DNA of 64,000 bases. It comes from Sphaerisporangium sp040649355 (GTDB lineage Bacteria > Actinomycetota > Actinomycetes > Streptosporangiales > Streptosporangiaceae). The position numbers and the translations under genes are program-made. The notes beneath the pieces are model-generated. The model ran no database searches, had not been told where the DNA came from, and was given only the letters and a program-made list of their open reading frames with translations. Below are positions 18,185 to 26,504 of the stretch, in pieces. Position 1 is the stretch's first letter. Every line of letters starts with the position of its first letter. The stretch lies in the NCBI RefSeq assembly GCF_043197795.1, contig NZ_JBICTU010000015.1, forward strand, positions 144,094-208,093, given 5' to 3'.

Positions 18185-19195
18185 ATGGCAAGATGGCTCA
18201 CCATGATCTGGGGACGGAAGGCGTTACGCGTCGCGCTTGGAATTGGACTTGTCGGGATATGTTCGGCGAGCGGCACCGTCCTCCCCGCCACCTCCGACGC
18301 CGCGCCACCCCTCCCCACCGCGCCGCCCCTCCCCACCACGCCGCCCCTCCCCACCGCGCCGGACGCGACCGCCGTACCGGACGCGACCACCGCCTCGGAC
18401 CCGGCCGCTGCCCCTGACCCGGCTGCCGCGGCGAGCCCGTCGCCCCCCTCGCGGGTGGGGGCGCTCCCCCGGCCCGGCGAGGTGGACCGCGTACGGAAGC
18501 GCGCCGGACGGCTCCCTGTGGTCACCGCCATCCCGACCAGGCGCAAGGTCGTCTTCCTCACCATCGACGACGGCTGGGAGCAGGACCCCGGGTTCGTCGA
18601 GCTGGTCAGGGAACGGGCGGTCCCGATCACCGTGTTCGCCATGCGCGACGCGGTGGAGGCCAGGGGCGTGCCCGACCCCTCCGCCGCCGGCGGGCACTAC
18701 GTGGGCGCGGGCAAGTGGTCCTACTTCCGCGAGCTGCGCGACCTTGGCGTGCCGATCGAGGACCACACGCTCACCCATCCGAACCTGTGGGGTCTCGGCT
18801 ACGCGGCCCAGAAGGCCGAGATCTGCGGCTCCGCCAAGGTCATCGCCAAGCGGATCGGGCGCCGCCCCACGCTCTTCCGCCCGCCCTTCGGCAACTTCAA
18901 CGACACCACCCTCCGCGCCGCCAAGGCGTGCGGCCAGTCGGCCCTGCTCCTGTGGACGGCCAGCGTCCAGCCGGGCGGCAAGATCTCCTACCAGGCCCCC
19001 GACAAGAAGCTCCACCCCGGCGACATCCTGCTGCTGCACTTCCGCGCCGATCTGGCCAGGGACTTCCGCGTCCTGCTCGACAAGATCGAACGGCGCGGCT
19101 TCGAGCTCGGCGATCTGGACGCCTACCTCAGGGCCGCCGGATTCCTGCCTCCGGCTCCACCGGGGGGCGTACCCACGAGTCAGCCTGTGGAGTGA
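18185..19195 (+). CDS. Secreted polysaccharide deacetylase
   Basis: A 336-residue NodB-fold deacetylase. A signal-peptide-like N-terminus (KALRVALGIGLVGICSAS) is followed by a Pro/Thr/Ala-rich low-complexity linker containing PPLPT repeats. The catalytic domain has TIDDGW (motif 1), HTLTHPNLWGL (motif 2, HxxxH), RPPFGNFN (motif 3) and LHF near the end. It should remove acetyl groups from cell-wall glycan or other N-acetylated polysaccharide outside the membrane. ATG at 18185 has AGAGGA 8 bases ahead; an upstream extension to 18071 has no support. It is transcribed alone, divergent from the Crp operon. Confidence 0.85.
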   Translation: MARWLTMIWGRKALRVALGIGLVGICSASGTVLPATSDAAPPLPTAPPLPTTPPLPTAPDATAVPDATTASDPAAAPDPAAAASPSPPSRVGALPRPGEVDRVRKRAGRLPVVTAIPTRRKVVFLTIDDGWEQDPGFVELVRERAVPITVFAMRDAVEARGVPDPSAAGGHYVGAGKWSYFRELRDLGVPIEDHTLTHPNLWGLGYAAQKAEICGSAKVIAKRIGRRPTLFRPPFGNFNDTTLRAAKACGQSALLLWTASVQPGGKISYQAPDKKLHPGDILLLHFRADLARDFRVLLDKIERRGFELGDLDAYLRAAGFLPPAPPGGVPTSQPVE

Positions 19196-19415
19196 CGCCA
19201 TACGGGCGGCCGGGAACGATCATTGGACAGGCCGCCGGGAACGCCCGGGGTCCATCCGGGGAAGACGGGGCGCGAGTCCCTTGTGACCGGGGCGCCCCGG
19301 CGAGCATTCTCGGTTCCGCGGGGACCGGGTGCCGCGAGTGGGGGCCGGTGTGCCTGTGGGGGGCCGCCGGGCCGATGTGACGAAGATCGCATGACTCGCG
19401 GCACCCCCAAATGCT

Positions 19416-19458
19416 CTACAGCCTGTAGTACTACCTAAAGTAGAACTACGACGTGTAG
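19416..19458 (+). promoter_or_regulatory. Cluster of CTAC/GTAG dyads upstream of cydA
   Basis: Four nested inverted repeats lie 24-66 bases before the cydA start: CTACAG-c-CTGTAG (19416-19428), the perfect palindrome GTAGTACTAC (19425-19434), GTAG-aa-CTAC (19440-19449) and CTAC-gacgt-GTAG (19446-19458). The TACTAC/GTAGTA core resembles sites bound by BlaI/MecI-type repressors of actinobacteria. No Rex-type site (TGTGAACGCGTTCACA-like) is present. Confidence 0.6.
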
Positions 19459-19481
19459 AGCTCCTGACCCGTGAGGGGAAG

Positions 19482-20936
19482 ATGGACGCATTGGACCTGG
19501 CTCGGTGGCAGTTCGGGGTCACCACCGTGTACCACTTTCTCTTCGTACCCCTGACGATCGGCCTCGGCGTCTTCGTCGCCGGGCTGCAGACGGCCTGGCA
19601 CCGCACGGGCAAGGAGCACTACCTCAGGCTGACCAGGTTCTTCGGGAAGCTGTTCCTGATCAACTTCGCGATGGGCGTGGTCACGGGCATCGTCCAGGAG
19701 TTCCAGTTCGGGATGAACTGGAGTGAGTACTCCACCTTCGTGGGCGACGTGTTCGGGGCGCCGCTGGCGATGGAGGCGCTGCTCGCGTTCTTCCTGGAGT
19801 CGACCTTCCTCGGCCTGTGGATCTTCGGCTGGGAGCGGCTGCCCAAGCGGATCCACCTGGCGTGCATCTGGGCCGCCGCCATCGGGTCGAACCTGTCGGC
19901 GTACTTCATCCTCGCGGCGAACGCCTGGATGAAGCACCCGGTGGGCTACGAGGTGGTCGACGGGCGGGCCAGGATGACCGACCTGTGGGCCGTGCTGACC
20001 AACTCCACGGCCACGGCCCAGGTCCCGCACGTGATCGCGGCGGCCTTCATCGTCGCCGGAGGGTTCGTCGTCGCGGTGAGCGGCTACCGGATCCTGCGCG
20101 AGCGGCGCCTCGCCGCCGACGGGGACGCGACCGTGCCCCTCACCAGGGTGGCGCGCGGACGGGCCGCCGGCCGCGTCCCGCGCGACCCGGCCATGTGGCG
20201 GACGAGCCTTCGCGCCGCGCTGGTCATGACGGCGATCGCCGGAGTGGTCGCCGCGGGCAGCGGCGACCTGTCGGGCCAGCTCCTGCGCGAGCAGCAGCCC
20301 ATGAAGCTCGCCGCCGCCGAGGGGCTGCGGCACGACGTCGAGGGCGCGCCGTTCTCGCCCGTGCCGGGCCTTGAGGTGCCGAAGGTGCTCAGCCTGCTCG
20401 CCGCGCACGACCCGGACGCCGAGGTCCAGGGCCTCGACGACCTCCAGAAGCGGTACGAGGAGCAGTTCGGCCCCGGCGACTACCAGCCCAACGTGCCGGT
20501 CGTGTTCTGGTCGTTCCGGGTCATGATCGGGTTCGGGCTCGCCACCGTGGGCCTGTCGGTCCTCGGGCTCTGGCTGACCCGGCGCCGCCGCGCGACGCCC
20601 GCGTGGTTCGCCAGGGCCTGCCTGCTGGCGCTCCCGCTGCCGCCCCTGGCGATGATCGCCGGATGGCTGCTCAGCGAGATCGGGCGGCAACCCTGGACCG
20701 TCCAGGGCGAGTTGCTCACGGCGGCGAGCGTCTCGCCGGGGGTCACCCTGAGCGAGGTGGCGATCTCCCTGGCGATCTTCACGCTCCTGTACGGGGTGCT
20801 GGCAATCGCCGAGGCCAGACTGCTGGTGCGGCACATCAAGGCGGGACCCGAGCCCGTCGAGCCGTCCGTCGACCCCCGCCTCCCCGACGACCTCGACGCC
20901 GAGGCCGCCCGCCTCGCGCCGACCCTGATGTACTAG
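19482..20936 (+). CDS. cydA: Cytochrome bd oxidase subunit I
   Basis: A 484-residue multi-helix membrane protein, subunit I of the quinol oxidase that reduces oxygen to water with high affinity. Landmarks: ARWQFGVTTVYHFLFVPLTIGLG at the N-terminus (with the haem ligand His), FQFGMNWSEYSTFVGDVFG, the conserved Arg/Gln-type GRQPWTVQGELLT, and the haem b Met region in a short Q-loop form typical of actinobacteria. GAGGGGAAG sits just before the ATG at 19482. cydB follows after 9 bases. The cydDC ABC exporter genes needed for assembly are not beside it, unlike many actinomycetes. Confidence 0.95.
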   Translation: MDALDLARWQFGVTTVYHFLFVPLTIGLGVFVAGLQTAWHRTGKEHYLRLTRFFGKLFLINFAMGVVTGIVQEFQFGMNWSEYSTFVGDVFGAPLAMEALLAFFLESTFLGLWIFGWERLPKRIHLACIWAAAIGSNLSAYFILAANAWMKHPVGYEVVDGRARMTDLWAVLTNSTATAQVPHVIAAAFIVAGGFVVAVSGYRILRERRLAADGDATVPLTRVARGRAAGRVPRDPAMWRTSLRAALVMTAIAGVVAAGSGDLSGQLLREQQPMKLAAAEGLRHDVEGAPFSPVPGLEVPKVLSLLAAHDPDAEVQGLDDLQKRYEEQFGPGDYQPNVPVVFWSFRVMIGFGLATVGLSVLGLWLTRRRRATPAWFARACLLALPLPPLAMIAGWLLSEIGRQPWTVQGELLTAASVSPGVTLSEVAISLAIFTLLYGVLAIAEARLLVRHIKAGPEPVEPSVDPRLPDDLDAEAARLAPTLMY

Positions 20937-20945
20937 GAGACCGCC

Positions 20946-22016
20946 ATGGAGCTCACCACCTTCTGGTTCCTGGTCGTCGCCTTCCTGTGGACCGGCTACT
21001 TCGTGCTCGAAGGCTTCGACTTCGGCGTCGGCGCGCTGCTCCCGCTGCTCTCCCGCGACGAGGCCGAGCGCGAGCAGATGCTCGCCACGATCGGCCCGGT
21101 CTGGGACGGCAACGAGGTCTGGCTGATCACGGCCGTGGGCGCCATGTTCGCGGCCTTCCCGGTCTGGTACTCGGGGCTGCTCAGCGGGTTCTACCTGCCG
21201 CTGGTCATGGTCCTGATCGGGCTGATCGTGCGCGGCGTCGCCCTCGAATGGCGCGGCAAGGTCACGGCGCGGGAACGCGTCCTGTGCGACGCGGGCATCG
21301 TGACCGGGAGCGTGCTGACCGCCTTCCTGTGGGGAGCCATCTTCGGCAACCTGCTGTACGGCACCACGGCGGCGACCGTGCTGGGCGGCGCTCTCTCGCT
21401 GTCGCTGGCCGTCCTGCACGGCGCGGTGTTCGTCGCCCTGAAGACGGCCGGGCCGCTCCGCGCCAGGGCGCGCCGCGCCGCGCTCGCGGTGGCGGCGCCC
21501 GCCCTGCCGATCGCCATCGTGGCGCTCCCCGGCCTCCCGTCGGCGGGACCGGCGGCCACCGCGGACGCGGCCGGCCAGGCCGGTACGGCCGGTCAGGGCA
21601 CGGCCGGCCAGATGGGTACGGCCGGTCAGATGGGTACGGCCGGTCAGATGGGTACGGCCGGTCAGATGGGTACGGCCGGTCAGGCTCAGGTGGACGGCGT
21701 CGGCTGGACCTCGCATCCGCTGCTGTGGGTGGCGGCCCTGGCGGCCATGATCGCCCTGGCCGCCGCCGTCGCGCTGATCTGGCGCCACCGCGAGGGCTGG
21801 GCGTTCACCGCCACCGCCGCGTCCATCGTGCTGATGACCGGCGCCCTGTTCGGGACGCTGTGGCGGGCCCCGCTCCCCGGCCTCACCGTCGCGGAGGCGG
21901 CCTCCGGGCCGTACACGCTCGGCGTCCTCACCTGGATCGGGCTGATCGCGCTGCCGTTCGTGCTGGCCTACCAGGGCTGGACGTACTGGGTGTTCCGTAA
22001 GCGCGTCACGGTCTGA
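20946..22016 (+). CDS. cydB: Cytochrome bd oxidase subunit II
   Basis: A 356-residue membrane protein with the CydB N-terminus (MELTTFWFLVVAFLWTGYFV, LEGFDFGVGALLPLL) and the GPVWDGNEVWLITA motif. It pairs with CydA to make the bd oxidase. Residues ~207-246 are a low-complexity insert of about six GTAGQM units that homologues are unlikely to share; it falls between predicted membrane helices. Its last 15 codons and stop are duplicated immediately downstream (22023-22077). Confidence 0.93.
   Translation: MELTTFWFLVVAFLWTGYFVLEGFDFGVGALLPLLSRDEAEREQMLATIGPVWDGNEVWLITAVGAMFAAFPVWYSGLLSGFYLPLVMVLIGLIVRGVALEWRGKVTARERVLCDAGIVTGSVLTAFLWGAIFGNLLYGTTAATVLGGALSLSLAVLHGAVFVALKTAGPLRARARRAALAVAAPALPIAIVALPGLPSAGPAATADAAGQAGTAGQGTAGQMGTAGQMGTAGQMGTAGQMGTAGQAQVDGVGWTSHPLLWVAALAAMIALAAAVALIWRHREGWAFTATAASIVLMTGALFGTLWRAPLPGLTVAEAASGPYTLGVLTWIGLIALPFVLAYQGWTYWVFRKRVTV
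21579..21686 (+). repeat. 18-base tandem repeat inside cydB
   Basis: Unit GGTACGGCCGGTCAGATG repeats three times exactly between 21615 and 21668, with degenerate copies on both sides. It encodes Gly-Thr-Ala-Gly-Gln-Met units in frame, in a loop between membrane helices. Confidence 0.9.
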
Positions 22017-22077
22017 ACGCCCCTACCAGGGCTTGACGTACCCGGTGATCCGCAGGGGCGTCACGGTCTGAACGTCC
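21968..22077 (+). repeat. 55-base tandem duplication of the 3' end of cydB
   Basis: Copy 1 (21968-22022) covers the last codons and stop of cydB. Copy 2 (22023-22077) repeats it with about nine or ten differences. In the same phase, copy 2 reads YQGLTYPVIRRGVTV followed by a stop, so the duplicated piece still resembles the native end YQGWTYWVFRKRVTV. Confidence 0.85.
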
Positions 22078-22110
22078 CACGGTCGCGCCCTGCCCGGCCG
22101 CCGACGTGCC

Positions 22111-22140
22111 GCGGGCGCGGACCCCAAGGTCCGCGCCCGC
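22111..22140. terminator. Convergent hairpin terminator candidate
   Basis: A perfect 13-base-pair stem (GCGGGCGCGGACC with GGTCCGCGCCCGC) around a 4-base loop lies between cydB (plus) and the I36-like gene (minus), 15 bases before that gene's stop codon. It has no T run, which is typical of high-GC actinomycete terminators acting in both directions. Confidence 0.65.
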
Positions 22141-22154
22141 TTCGCCGCCGGGGA

Positions 22155-22574
22155 TCAGCAGGTGGGAGCCACCGCGTCGATCTTGCCGCCGAAGTCGTTC
22201 TTGTACACCTGGCGGTAGTCGCCCTTCCTGACCACGCGCGTCTCCTTCTTGTCCGGCACGTGGATCCAGTTGATGAAGCAGCCGTCGGCGTCGGCCTGGA
22301 AGGACCCGACGTTGTCGTGAAGGGCCGACGGCACGTCGACGTAGCCGTTCCCCGGGTTCCAGCACCATGACGCGCCCGTGTAGTCGCGCCCCGCCCAGAG
22401 ACAGATGTCACCCGGTCCCCTGTTCTCCGGCGCGCCCTGGGCGCCGGCGGACGCCTTCGAGGGCACTCCCGACGACGCCACCGCCTCGGGAGCCGGGGTG
22501 GCGAGCGCCACCACCATGAATCCGATCATGCCCGTCGTCGCGGCGATACGCGTCCTGCGTGTCATCGGCTGCAC
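22155..22574 (-). CDS. Secreted peptidase inhibitor family I36-like protein
   Basis: A 139-residue secreted protein. The N-terminal signal peptide includes RIAATTGMIGFMVVALATPAPEAVA. The mature domain has the I36/beta-gamma crystallin-like pattern: CLWAGRDYTGASWCWNPG, DNVGSFQADADGC and a final VAPTC, with four cysteines likely in disulfides. The family includes SmaI-type inhibitors of metalloproteases from Streptomyces. The GTG at 22574 has GGAGG 7 bases ahead; ATG at 22565 would be inside. It stands alone between cydB and the molybdenum hydroxylase genes. Confidence 0.8.
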   Translation of the reverse strand: MQPMTRRTRIAATTGMIGFMVVALATPAPEAVASSGVPSKASAGAQGAPENRGPGDICLWAGRDYTGASWCWNPGNGYVDVPSALHDNVGSFQADADGCFINWIHVPDKKETRVVRKGDYRQVYKNDFGGKIDAVAPTC

Positions 22575-22739
22575 TCCGCTTCCTCCTCGTGTACGGCGGT
22601 GCCCAGGTGATCCGGGCGGCTTCCGTCACGAAATGTAGCAGCGTGAATACACAGAGCGACCATCTCCGTCCGGCCATATCGACCAGGCGGCCGGGCCTGT
22701 GAAGGCTGGCCCGCGGGATATAGACGGGATACAGACGGG

Positions 22740-25130
22740 TCAGGGAGCCGCGAGTCCCCGCAGTTCGTGGAGCTCTGAGGGGGAGATGGGCATCCGGGCG
22801 ATCGTGATCCCCTCGGCGTCCTCGACCGCGGAGGCGATGACGGCCGAGACGGGGATCACCCCGGCCTCCCCCGCGCCCTTGATCCCCAGCGGGTTCAGCG
22901 GCGACGGCGTCTCAAGGTGAGCCGTCTCGATGAACGGCACCTCCGTGGCGTACGGCATCAGGAAGTCCATGAACGAGGCGTTGAGCAGCTGACCATGGCC
23001 GTCGTAGACCATACGCTCGTACAGCGCGCCGCCCACGCCCTGCGCCACTCCCCCGTGGATCTGCCCTTCGACGATCATCGGGTTGATGAGCCTGCCGCAG
23101 TCGTGCACGACGGCGTAGCGCAGGATGTGGATCTCCGCGGTGTCCGGGTCGGTCTCAACGATGGCCGCGTGCATGCCGGAGGCGAAGGTCGAGCGGATGG
23201 GCGAGTAGTAGTCGCGCCCCTCCAGCCCCGGCTCCTCCCCCTCAGCGACGGGCGGCCGGTCCATCGAGGACACGCCGGAGAACTGGGTGGCCCGCTTGGT
23301 CTCCTCGTCGAAGGCGTACCGCAGGGGGTTGGACAGCACGGCCACCGTCGCCAGCGGGATGGACGCCCCGGGGTTGCCCACCACGCGGACGAGCCCGTCC
23401 TCGATCTCCAGGTCGCGGGGATCGGCCTCCAGCGCCTCGGCGGCGATGCGCAGCGCCTTGTCGCGCACCTTGCGGCAGGCCAGCGCGATCGCGTTGCCGC
23501 TCATCACGGCCGCGCGCGAGGCGAAGGTGCCCACGGCGTAGCCGAAGCGCCGCGTGTCGCCCGTCACCACCGAGACCTTCTCCAGCGGCACCCCCAGCTC
23601 GGTCGCGGCGATCTGCGCGAACACCGTCTCGTGCCCCTGGCCCTGCGAGGTCAGGCCGGTCGACACGTGTACCCGCCCGTCGGAGGTGACCTGCACGTGG
23701 CCGCCCTCGTACGGGCCGACGCCCGTGCCCTCGACGTAGCATCCGAGGCCGAGGCCGATGCGGCGCCCCTCGGCGGCGGCCCGGGCCTTGAGCTCCGCGA
23801 AACCGTCCCAGCCGATCAGCTCCTTGAGCATCCGAAGCGACTCGGGGTAGTCGCCGCTGTCGTAGATCAGCGGCCGGCCGTCCTGGAAGATCAGCCCCTG
23901 GTCGTACGGGAAGTCGCCGGGCTGGATGAAGTTGGCCGCCCGTACCTCCGTGCGGTCGAGCCCGAGATGGGCCGCGATGCGGTCCATCGTGCGCTCCATG
24001 CAGAAGACGCCCTGCGGGCGCCCGGCCCCTCGGTACGGGGTGACCTGCACCGTGTTGGTGTAGATGGAGGAGAACTCCACGCGGTACGCGCCGACACGGT
24101 ACGGCCCGAGAAGCTGGGTGGCGGTGATGATCGGCACGATGATGCCGTACGGCGTGTAGGCGCCGTGGTCGTGAAGGATCGTGACGTCGAGGCCGAGGAC
24201 GCGGCCCCGGTCGTCGAAGCCCACCCGCACGTGCTGCACCTGGGCCCGCTCGTGGGCCGAGGAGATGAAGTGCTCGCGCCGGTCCTCGGTCCACTTGACC
24301 TCCTGGCCGAGCAGCATCGCCGCCCAGGGGACGAGGACCTCCTCCGGCCACGGATGCACGATCTTCACGCCGAACCCGCCGCCCACGTCCGGCGCGATCA
24401 CCTCCACCGAGGGCAGCGGGAGCCCCAGCTTGGACGCGATCGCCATGCGGACGCTCGTCGAGGTCTGGGTGGAGGAGTAGACGCGAAGCGATTGGTCGTC
24501 GGGGTCCCACCGGGCGTACACGCCCCTGCCCTCCAGCGGCATGGACGCGCTGCGCTCGAAGTCGAGCCGGAACGCCAGCGTGTGCGGCGCCGCGTCGATG
24601 GCCTCGCTCGCACCCGCGCCCGCCGCCGAGGGCACCTCCTGGACGAGGTGGGCGCCGACGTTGCCGGGGACGTCCTCGTGGACGAGGTGGGCGCCCTGCG
24701 CGGCCTCCTCGATGCCGACGACCGGCTTGAGGAACTCGTACTCCACCTCGATGAGGGCGGCGGCGTCCTCGGCGAGGTAGCGGTCGCGCGCCACGACCAT
24801 GACCACCGGTTCGCCGACGTGCCGGACGATGTCCCTGGCGAGGGGGTACGCGGTGCGCCCGTGGGTCAGCGCCGGGTGCGGGATCAGCAGCGGCAGCGGG
24901 TCGCGGACCCGCTCGGGCAGGTCCTCCCAGGTGTAGACGGCGACCAGGCCGTCCACGTCCAGCGCGGCCGACACGTCGATGTCGCGGATGCGGGCGTGCG
25001 CGTGCGGCGACCGTACGAACGCGGCGGCGAGCGCGTCGTGCCCGAGGTCGTCGACGTAGCGGCCCTGCCCGGTGATCAGCCGCAGGTCCTCCCTGCGCTG
25101 GACCCGCTCGCCGAACAGCTTCGTCGTCAC
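22740..25130 (-). CDS. Molybdenum hydroxylase large (Mo-cofactor) subunit
   Basis: A 796-residue protein of the xanthine dehydrogenase/CoxL family. The N-terminal domain has RREDLRLITGQGRYVDD and the Mo-binding region runs from residue ~200. The active-site loop is PYRGAGRPQGVF, which belongs to the form II CoxL type rather than the CO-oxidising AYxCSFR form, so CO is an unlikely substrate. GIKGAGEAGVIP near residue 763 carries the catalytic Glu. It should hydroxylate a heterocycle such as a purine, or an aldehyde. It overlaps the 2Fe-2S subunit by four bases and is the last gene of a four-gene operon with a purine-type permease. Confidence 0.85.
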   Translation of the reverse strand: MTTKLFGERVQRREDLRLITGQGRYVDDLGHDALAAAFVRSPHAHARIRDIDVSAALDVDGLVAVYTWEDLPERVRDPLPLLIPHPALTHGRTAYPLARDIVRHVGEPVVMVVARDRYLAEDAAALIEVEYEFLKPVVGIEEAAQGAHLVHEDVPGNVGAHLVQEVPSAAGAGASEAIDAAPHTLAFRLDFERSASMPLEGRGVYARWDPDDQSLRVYSSTQTSTSVRMAIASKLGLPLPSVEVIAPDVGGGFGVKIVHPWPEEVLVPWAAMLLGQEVKWTEDRREHFISSAHERAQVQHVRVGFDDRGRVLGLDVTILHDHGAYTPYGIIVPIITATQLLGPYRVGAYRVEFSSIYTNTVQVTPYRGAGRPQGVFCMERTMDRIAAHLGLDRTEVRAANFIQPGDFPYDQGLIFQDGRPLIYDSGDYPESLRMLKELIGWDGFAELKARAAAEGRRIGLGLGCYVEGTGVGPYEGGHVQVTSDGRVHVSTGLTSQGQGHETVFAQIAATELGVPLEKVSVVTGDTRRFGYAVGTFASRAAVMSGNAIALACRKVRDKALRIAAEALEADPRDLEIEDGLVRVVGNPGASIPLATVAVLSNPLRYAFDEETKRATQFSGVSSMDRPPVAEGEEPGLEGRDYYSPIRSTFASGMHAAIVETDPDTAEIHILRYAVVHDCGRLINPMIVEGQIHGGVAQGVGGALYERMVYDGHGQLLNASFMDFLMPYATEVPFIETAHLETPSPLNPLGIKGAGEAGVIPVSAVIASAVEDAEGITIARMPISPSELHELRGLAAP

Positions 25131-25615
25131 GCCTCATCACCCATCAGCTCGGCCGCGCGGTGGACCGCCTTGACGATGTTCTGGTAGCCGGTGCAGCGGC
25201 ACAGGTTGCCCGAGATGCCCTCGATCACCTCGTCGTCGGTCGGCGAGGGGTTGTCGCGCAGCAGGGCGGTGGCCGTGCACAGGAAGCCGGGGGTGCAGAA
25301 GCCGCACTGCAGCGCGTGGCATTCGGAGAACGCCCGCTGCACCGGTGACAGCGTCCCGCCGGGCCCGCTCAGTCCCTCCACGGTGGTGATCTCGTGGCCG
25401 TCCACCGAGACCGCGAAGGTCAGGCACGACCGCACCGGCTCACCGTCGAGCAGGACCGTGCAGCACCCGCAGACGCCGTGCTCGCAGCCGACGTGGGTGC
25501 CGGTCAGGCCGAGCTCGCGGCGCAGGCAGTCGGACAGCAGCCGCCGGCCCGGCACCGTGGCCTCGCGCACGACGCCGTTGACGGTCAGCGTGATCTCGTG
25601 CAGCGCTTCACTCAT
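25127..25615 (-). CDS. Molybdenum hydroxylase 2Fe-2S subunit
   Basis: A 162-residue small subunit with two [2Fe-2S] clusters. The plant-ferredoxin-like N-terminal cluster is in CEHGVCGCCTVLLDGEPVRSC. The second cluster, near the molybdenum, is in CGFCTPGFLC and CRCTGYQNIV. It passes electrons from the Mo centre to the FAD subunit. Its ATG at 25615 overlaps the upstream FAD gene by 8 bases and its end overlaps the large subunit, so translation is coupled. Confidence 0.93.
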   Translation of the reverse strand: MSEALHEITLTVNGVVREATVPGRRLLSDCLRRELGLTGTHVGCEHGVCGCCTVLLDGEPVRSCLTFAVSVDGHEITTVEGLSGPGGTLSPVQRAFSECHALQCGFCTPGFLCTATALLRDNPSPTDDEVIEGISGNLCRCTGYQNIVKAVHRAAELMGDEA

Positions 25616-26504
25616 TCGGGTACTCCCCAGCTCGCTCGTCCGCGGCCTCCTGGGCGGCGATGCGCAGCGCCCGCTCGGCCAGGACCCCGGTCAGGTGCCT
25701 CCGGTAGCCGGCCGTCGCGTGGATGTCCCCGTCGGGGTCGATGAGGTCCCGTACGGCCCGCGCCACGGCGGCCCAGTCGACGGAGGCGGCGGGCCGGTGG
25801 GCGCACACCTCCGACACATCCAGCAGCACCGGGACCGGGCCGACGCTCACGCAGGCGACCCGGGCCGAGGCGATGCGCAGGTCCTCGTCGAGCGTCACCA
25901 CGGCGGCGGCGCCCGCCATCGCGTAGTCGCCGTGCCTGCGCGCGACCTCGCAGAAGGCGGTGCCGGTGCGGGCGGGCAGGGACGGGAAGAACGCCGAGAC
26001 CGCCAGCTCGCCCGGCTCCAGGGCCGACTCCATCGGGCCGGTGAAGAACTCGCCGGCAGGGACGTCGCGCTCGGGGGCCCCGTGCCGCGCCAGCCGTACC
26101 GAACCGTCGAGGACGGTCAGCACGGCGGGCAGCTCGGCCGATGGGTCGGCGTGGACGAGGCTGCCGACGACGGTGCCGCGGTTGCGGATCACCGGGTGCG
26201 CGACCAGTTTGAGCGCATCGCGGAGCAGGGGCTGGGCCCGCGCGACAAGGGAGGACCGCTCCACGGCCGCGTGCCTGGCCAGTGCCCCGACCCGCACGCC
26301 GCCGTCCTCCACCGCGATGGTGTCGAGCGCGGCGACGCGGTTGATGTCGATCAGGTGCGACGGGGCCGCCAGCCGCATGTTGAGAAGGGGGATCAGGCTC
26401 TGGCCGCCGGCCAGCACCTTGCCGTGCGCCCCGGCCCCGGCGAGGACCGCAAGGGTCTCGCCGAGGTCGCGGGGCGCGTGGTAGTCGAACGCCGAAGGCT
26501 TCAC
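25608..26504 (-). CDS. Molybdenum hydroxylase FAD-binding subunit
   Basis: A 298-residue CoxM/xanthine dehydrogenase FAD subunit. It begins VKPSAFDYHAPRDLGETLAV and has the FAD loops VLAGGQSLIPLLNMRLA and HPVIRNRGTVVGSLVHADP. GTG start at 26504 overlaps the permease stop by four bases (GTGA), and GGAGAG lies ahead. The frame is open far upstream but only as the shadow of the permease gene. It takes electrons from the iron-sulfur subunit and passes them to an acceptor (NAD or quinone, not determinable here). Confidence 0.9.
   Translation of the reverse strand: MKPSAFDYHAPRDLGETLAVLAGAGAHGKVLAGGQSLIPLLNMRLAAPSHLIDINRVAALDTIAVEDGGVRVGALARHAAVERSSLVARAQPLLRDALKLVAHPVIRNRGTVVGSLVHADPSAELPAVLTVLDGSVRLARHGAPERDVPAGEFFTGPMESALEPGELAVSAFFPSLPARTGTAFCEVARRHGDYAMAGAAAVVTLDEDLRIASARVACVSVGPVPVLLDVSEVCAHRPAASVDWAAVARAVRDLIDPDGDIHATAGYRRHLTGVLAERALRIAAQEAADERAGEYPNE

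Noticed and set aside
19380..19481. Rex-type redox operator upstream of cydA
   Set aside because: No TTGTGAAnnnnTTCACAA-like or TGTGAACGCGTTCACA-like match is present; only CTAC/GTAG dyads are.
21579..21686. Short regular repeats in cydB as a CRISPR array
   Set aside because: The 18-base units are directly adjacent without spacers and lie in frame in a gene.
22917..25187. A 756-codon plus-strand frame over the molybdenum hydroxylase
   Set aside because: Shadow of the large subunit; motif-free and lacking a start site.
22740..26504. True carbon monoxide dehydrogenase (CoxMSL)
   Set aside because: The large subunit lacks the AYxCSFR loop of CO-oxidising enzymes and has PYRGAGRPQ; the neighbouring permease and PucR point to heterocycle use.
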